The position numbers were made by a program, and so were the translations under genes. Below, one piece after another: positions 61,738 to 64,000 of a stretch of 64,000 nucleotides of DNA (position 1 is its first letter; each line of letters opens with the position of its first letter). The stretch is from Astropecten irregularis (taxonomy: Eukaryota; Echinodermata; Asteroidea; Paxillosida; Astropectinidae), in NCBI GenBank assembly GCA_963971285.1, contig OZ020250.1, positions 16,228,499 to 16,292,498 of the forward strand, given 5' to 3'. The notes beneath the pieces are model-generated. The model did no database searches and was not told where the DNA came from. It saw only the letters and a program-made list of their open reading frames with translations.

Positions 61738-61920
61738 GGCTGCGTTCGAGCGAGCTACTCGTGTTAACACGAGTATACTCCTGAGCGCTCGAACGGCTGG
61801 AGTACGACACTCGGGTCAGCGAGAGTATACTCTCCATCGTTGGGGAGTATACTCCTGCACCGGAGAGTATTGCGCGCGCATCACACTCGTGTTACCGGGA
61901 GTAACCGCTCGAACGCAGCC
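61738..61920. mobile_element. GGCTGCGTTCGAGCG inverted-repeat element (183 bp)
   Basis: Ends GGCTGCGTTCGAGCG and CGCTCGAACGCAGCC, with AAA on both sides as a possible 3-bp duplication. The interior is filled with ACACGAGTATACTCC-like palindromic words. Overlapping ORFs on both strands are consequences of the palindromes. Confidence 0.6.
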
Positions 61921-62250
61921 AAAATGCCCGGTGCTGGACTTCAACCCTTGCCTGAGTGATAGTGACTGATAGGCACCTTCCTGAATCCACCAAAGTCCAA
62001 CAGTAAACAGTATCCCAATGGCACATCCTCTTGGGCCATGCTGTGGCAGCAAGCCCAGTACCAATTGCCCTAATTCTGTCTATACATGCTTTACGGTACA
62101 GTATCCAACCTTCATATCCCAACAATGAAGGAGATTATGAATTTTGTTGGGTTTGGAATGGTTGAGGTTATACAACTACAAGTGCATGAATACCACATTT
62201 GCTTTTATCCTTGACGCTTTCTACATGCATGCTCCCTTTGAATTCACCAT

Positions 62251-62340
62251 CAGGGTGCAATTTCATGCCTTTGCTTTACTGTAAGCATGGAATATGTGCT
62301 TACAGAAGCAGAAAATACCATGCTTGTGACATTCTATTGT
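62251..62340. repeat. Half copy of the CCAATTTCATGGTT element
   Basis: CAGGGTGCAATTTCATGCCT, CTTTACTGTAAGCATGGAA and GTGCTTACAGAAGCAGA line up with the left half of the element at 8089. The right arm is missing. Confidence 0.45.
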
Positions 62341-63098
62341 ATTATGATTAAGGCCTACTTCATCATTCATGAAAGTTTTCTCACTTGAAATAGGTTGGCA
62401 AAAACGTAGAATTTCAATCCAAAATCCAGACAGAGGAATTATTCACTATGCAGCAGCAATATTGGGCCAAAATTGGGTTCACTTACTGCTGGGGCAAATT
62501 CACTGGACAAATTCCTCAGAGAACCAAACTAATTACAAGGAACAAGCTTTCCCTCATTGACCCCACCACAAACAAATAAATTTTCCACTGTCAGGTTCCT
62601 TGACTTCTGCAAGGCTTTTTAGGACCTTGTAACAACAGGCCTGGGCAATTTGTAAGTTACAGGCAACCTAGAGGCAGGCAAATGCATAGTATGCTGAAGC
62701 AGTAACAGCAGTATGACACCAAATACATTTTTTCCCTGACAATGCATACATTCTGTCCCCAAGAAAAATTATGTGAAAACTGGAAAGTGAATTATAAGTT
62801 TTTTCGTTTTTTTTTTCCTGTTTGAAGAGTGCCTGAAACTTATTGCCTGTAAAATACCTCATTTGACAAGGTGAAACATTTTACAGTGACCTTCCGTGAA
62901 CTGGTGTGACCCTGAAGCACATGTAAGGTCAAGAACAAAAGAATAACTCTGGAGGTTGATTAGCTTTGAGTGTTGTTCTTGTAACCGTAATGTAAACATA
63001 GCAGTAGGGTAATGGCAGCTTTGAGATGTTCCAGGGCAACGTTTTTGTGAGGGCTGGAGGCATGGGCATGAGTTATCACACTTTTAGGTGATACAAAC

Positions 63099-63342
63099 AG
63101 GGGCCACTTTCACTTGAGCTGCTAAGCACAAAAAACTGCTTAGCACAAAACTGTATTGCCCAATAAAAAACAAACCTCCATTTGATTATATATGGTCAGC
63201 GAACAACAGCTGACAAACAGTCACAAGTGATACACAACCAATGGAAATTTGGTTGTTAATCCTGTTTTCATTACCGGTAAGTAAGACAGAAATTTCATGC
63301 TTAGCAAATGTTTATGCTAAGCAGGGCCGTGAAATGTGCAAG
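63099..63342. mobile_element. GGGGCCACTTTCA inverted-repeat element, copy D (second subfamily)
   Basis: Starts CAGGGGCCACTTTCACTTGA, and the right end GCAGGGCCGTGAAATGTGC is its degraded inverse. The interior GCCCAATAAAAAACAAACC and GTGATACACAACCAATGG match copy C. A 156-codon plus-strand ORF that begins inside it is considered spurious. Confidence 0.6.
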
Positions 63343-64000
63343 GGGGGGTCACTTTTTACTGTTAAATATGGAAATGTGGACCTCATTCTGTCTAGGACTT
63401 TCTTTGGTCCCCCAGTAACTTTGTGTGACATTGGTTATGGAGACAATAATTGTAAAAACATTAATTGCAAATTAAGACTCTGGGTACAGTATAGAATTGG
63501 ATATGTTGATTTAAACCATGGAGGTGAAGGAAGGACCTTCGTCCATGTTCTGTTCAACCACAGCCACCAACTTGAACCTTCACAGATATTAAGCTGTTTT
63601 TCTCCTGGACGGAAAGAGGCAATTAGCAATAAAGCAACTTGCGCAAGGGCACAAGCAACTAAACAAAGTCAACTAAAATGCATGCTGCTGAATGATGTTG
63701 GAGGATTGTAATGGTGGTGGGGGGCTTGGTGGGTGCTGGGGGAAGGCGCTGGAGGAGGAGTACCCACAGGAATGTAAGCTTGCTTGTCTCACTTGATCCC
63801 GAGGTCAGGAAAGCAACCTAACAGGGATTCTGCTGCTTCATAAAGATTTGCTGTGCAAGTTAGGGTTTATATGTTATCATTCATTTACCTCACAAACTCA
63901 AAGAAAAAGGGAAGCCTGATGAATTGAAGAATTCTCTCAATCCTGATCTCTGACAGTGTCTCATGCCCTTTCCCCCTTCCCTAGCTTGCAACTTGCTCAC
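63343..64000. other. Intergenic-looking sequence at the right edge
   Basis: Nothing recognised. The plus ORF extending to 63711 starts inside a transposon remnant and is not supported. Confidence 0.4.

Noticed and set aside
63241-63711. 156-codon plus-strand ORF as a gene
   Set aside because: It begins inside a small transposon remnant and has no recognisable product.

Overview
This window looks like a piece of a metazoan nuclear genome, probably from an echinoderm and perhaps a starfish. Coding density is very low. Exons are short and bounded by CAG|GTAAGT-type donors. The window is full of short inverted-repeat elements whose ends read like (A/G)GGGCCAATTTCATAGAGCTG, a style I associate with echinoderm genomes; that taxonomic call is inference. 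No bacterial operon, CRISPR array or rRNA gene is visible.

The one host gene I can support lies on the minus strand and fills most of the window. Three coding exons (51231-51123, 6257-6155 and 2035-1990) join in frame. They encode 86 residues: a signal peptide, a short Cys/His/Pro segment and the first strands of a semaphorin sema domain, most like class 5 semaphorins. Intron 1 is about 44.9 kb and intron 2 about 4.1 kb. The rest of the gene lies beyond position 1. A fourth CAG|GTAAGT donor at 56280, also on the minus strand, suggests a non-coding leader exon about 5 kb upstream. Almost everything else is intron or 5' flank.

The introns hold a rich set of mobile elements. There is one 5'-truncated non-LTR retrotransposon with an intact 672-residue reverse transcriptase ORF (13279-15495, minus strand). 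A tRNA-headed SINE family has two copies. At least eight families of small non-autonomous inverted-repeat elements occur, several with two to four copies. The best resolved is a 763-bp element with perfect 39-bp terminal inverted repeats (TIRs) starting TGT, flanked by CCGG duplications. It is nested inside another inverted-repeat element whose second copy, at 29.6-29.9 kb, preserves the empty CCGG site. This fits a non-autonomous Ginger1 transposon. A second well-resolved family has CAGGGATGAG ends and exact 6-bp target duplications in both copies.

Layout: 1-6.3 kb, semaphorin exons 2 and 3 and intron 2; 6.3-51.1 kb, intron 1 with SINEs, the LINE, small inverted-repeat elements, a 160-bp near-perfect hairpin (27.75-27.91 kb), the Ginger1-like nest (42.0-43.1 kb) and several minisatellites; 51.1-52.6 kb, first coding exon, proximal flank and a degenerate CAGTTCAA array; 52.6-64 kb, 5' flank with the possible leader exon, more inverted-repeat elements and a 21-bp minisatellite that is open in several reading frames. 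I found no new multi-gene system. The strongest new observations are the nested CCGG-targeting element, the 6-bp-duplication family and the very long first intron of the semaphorin gene.
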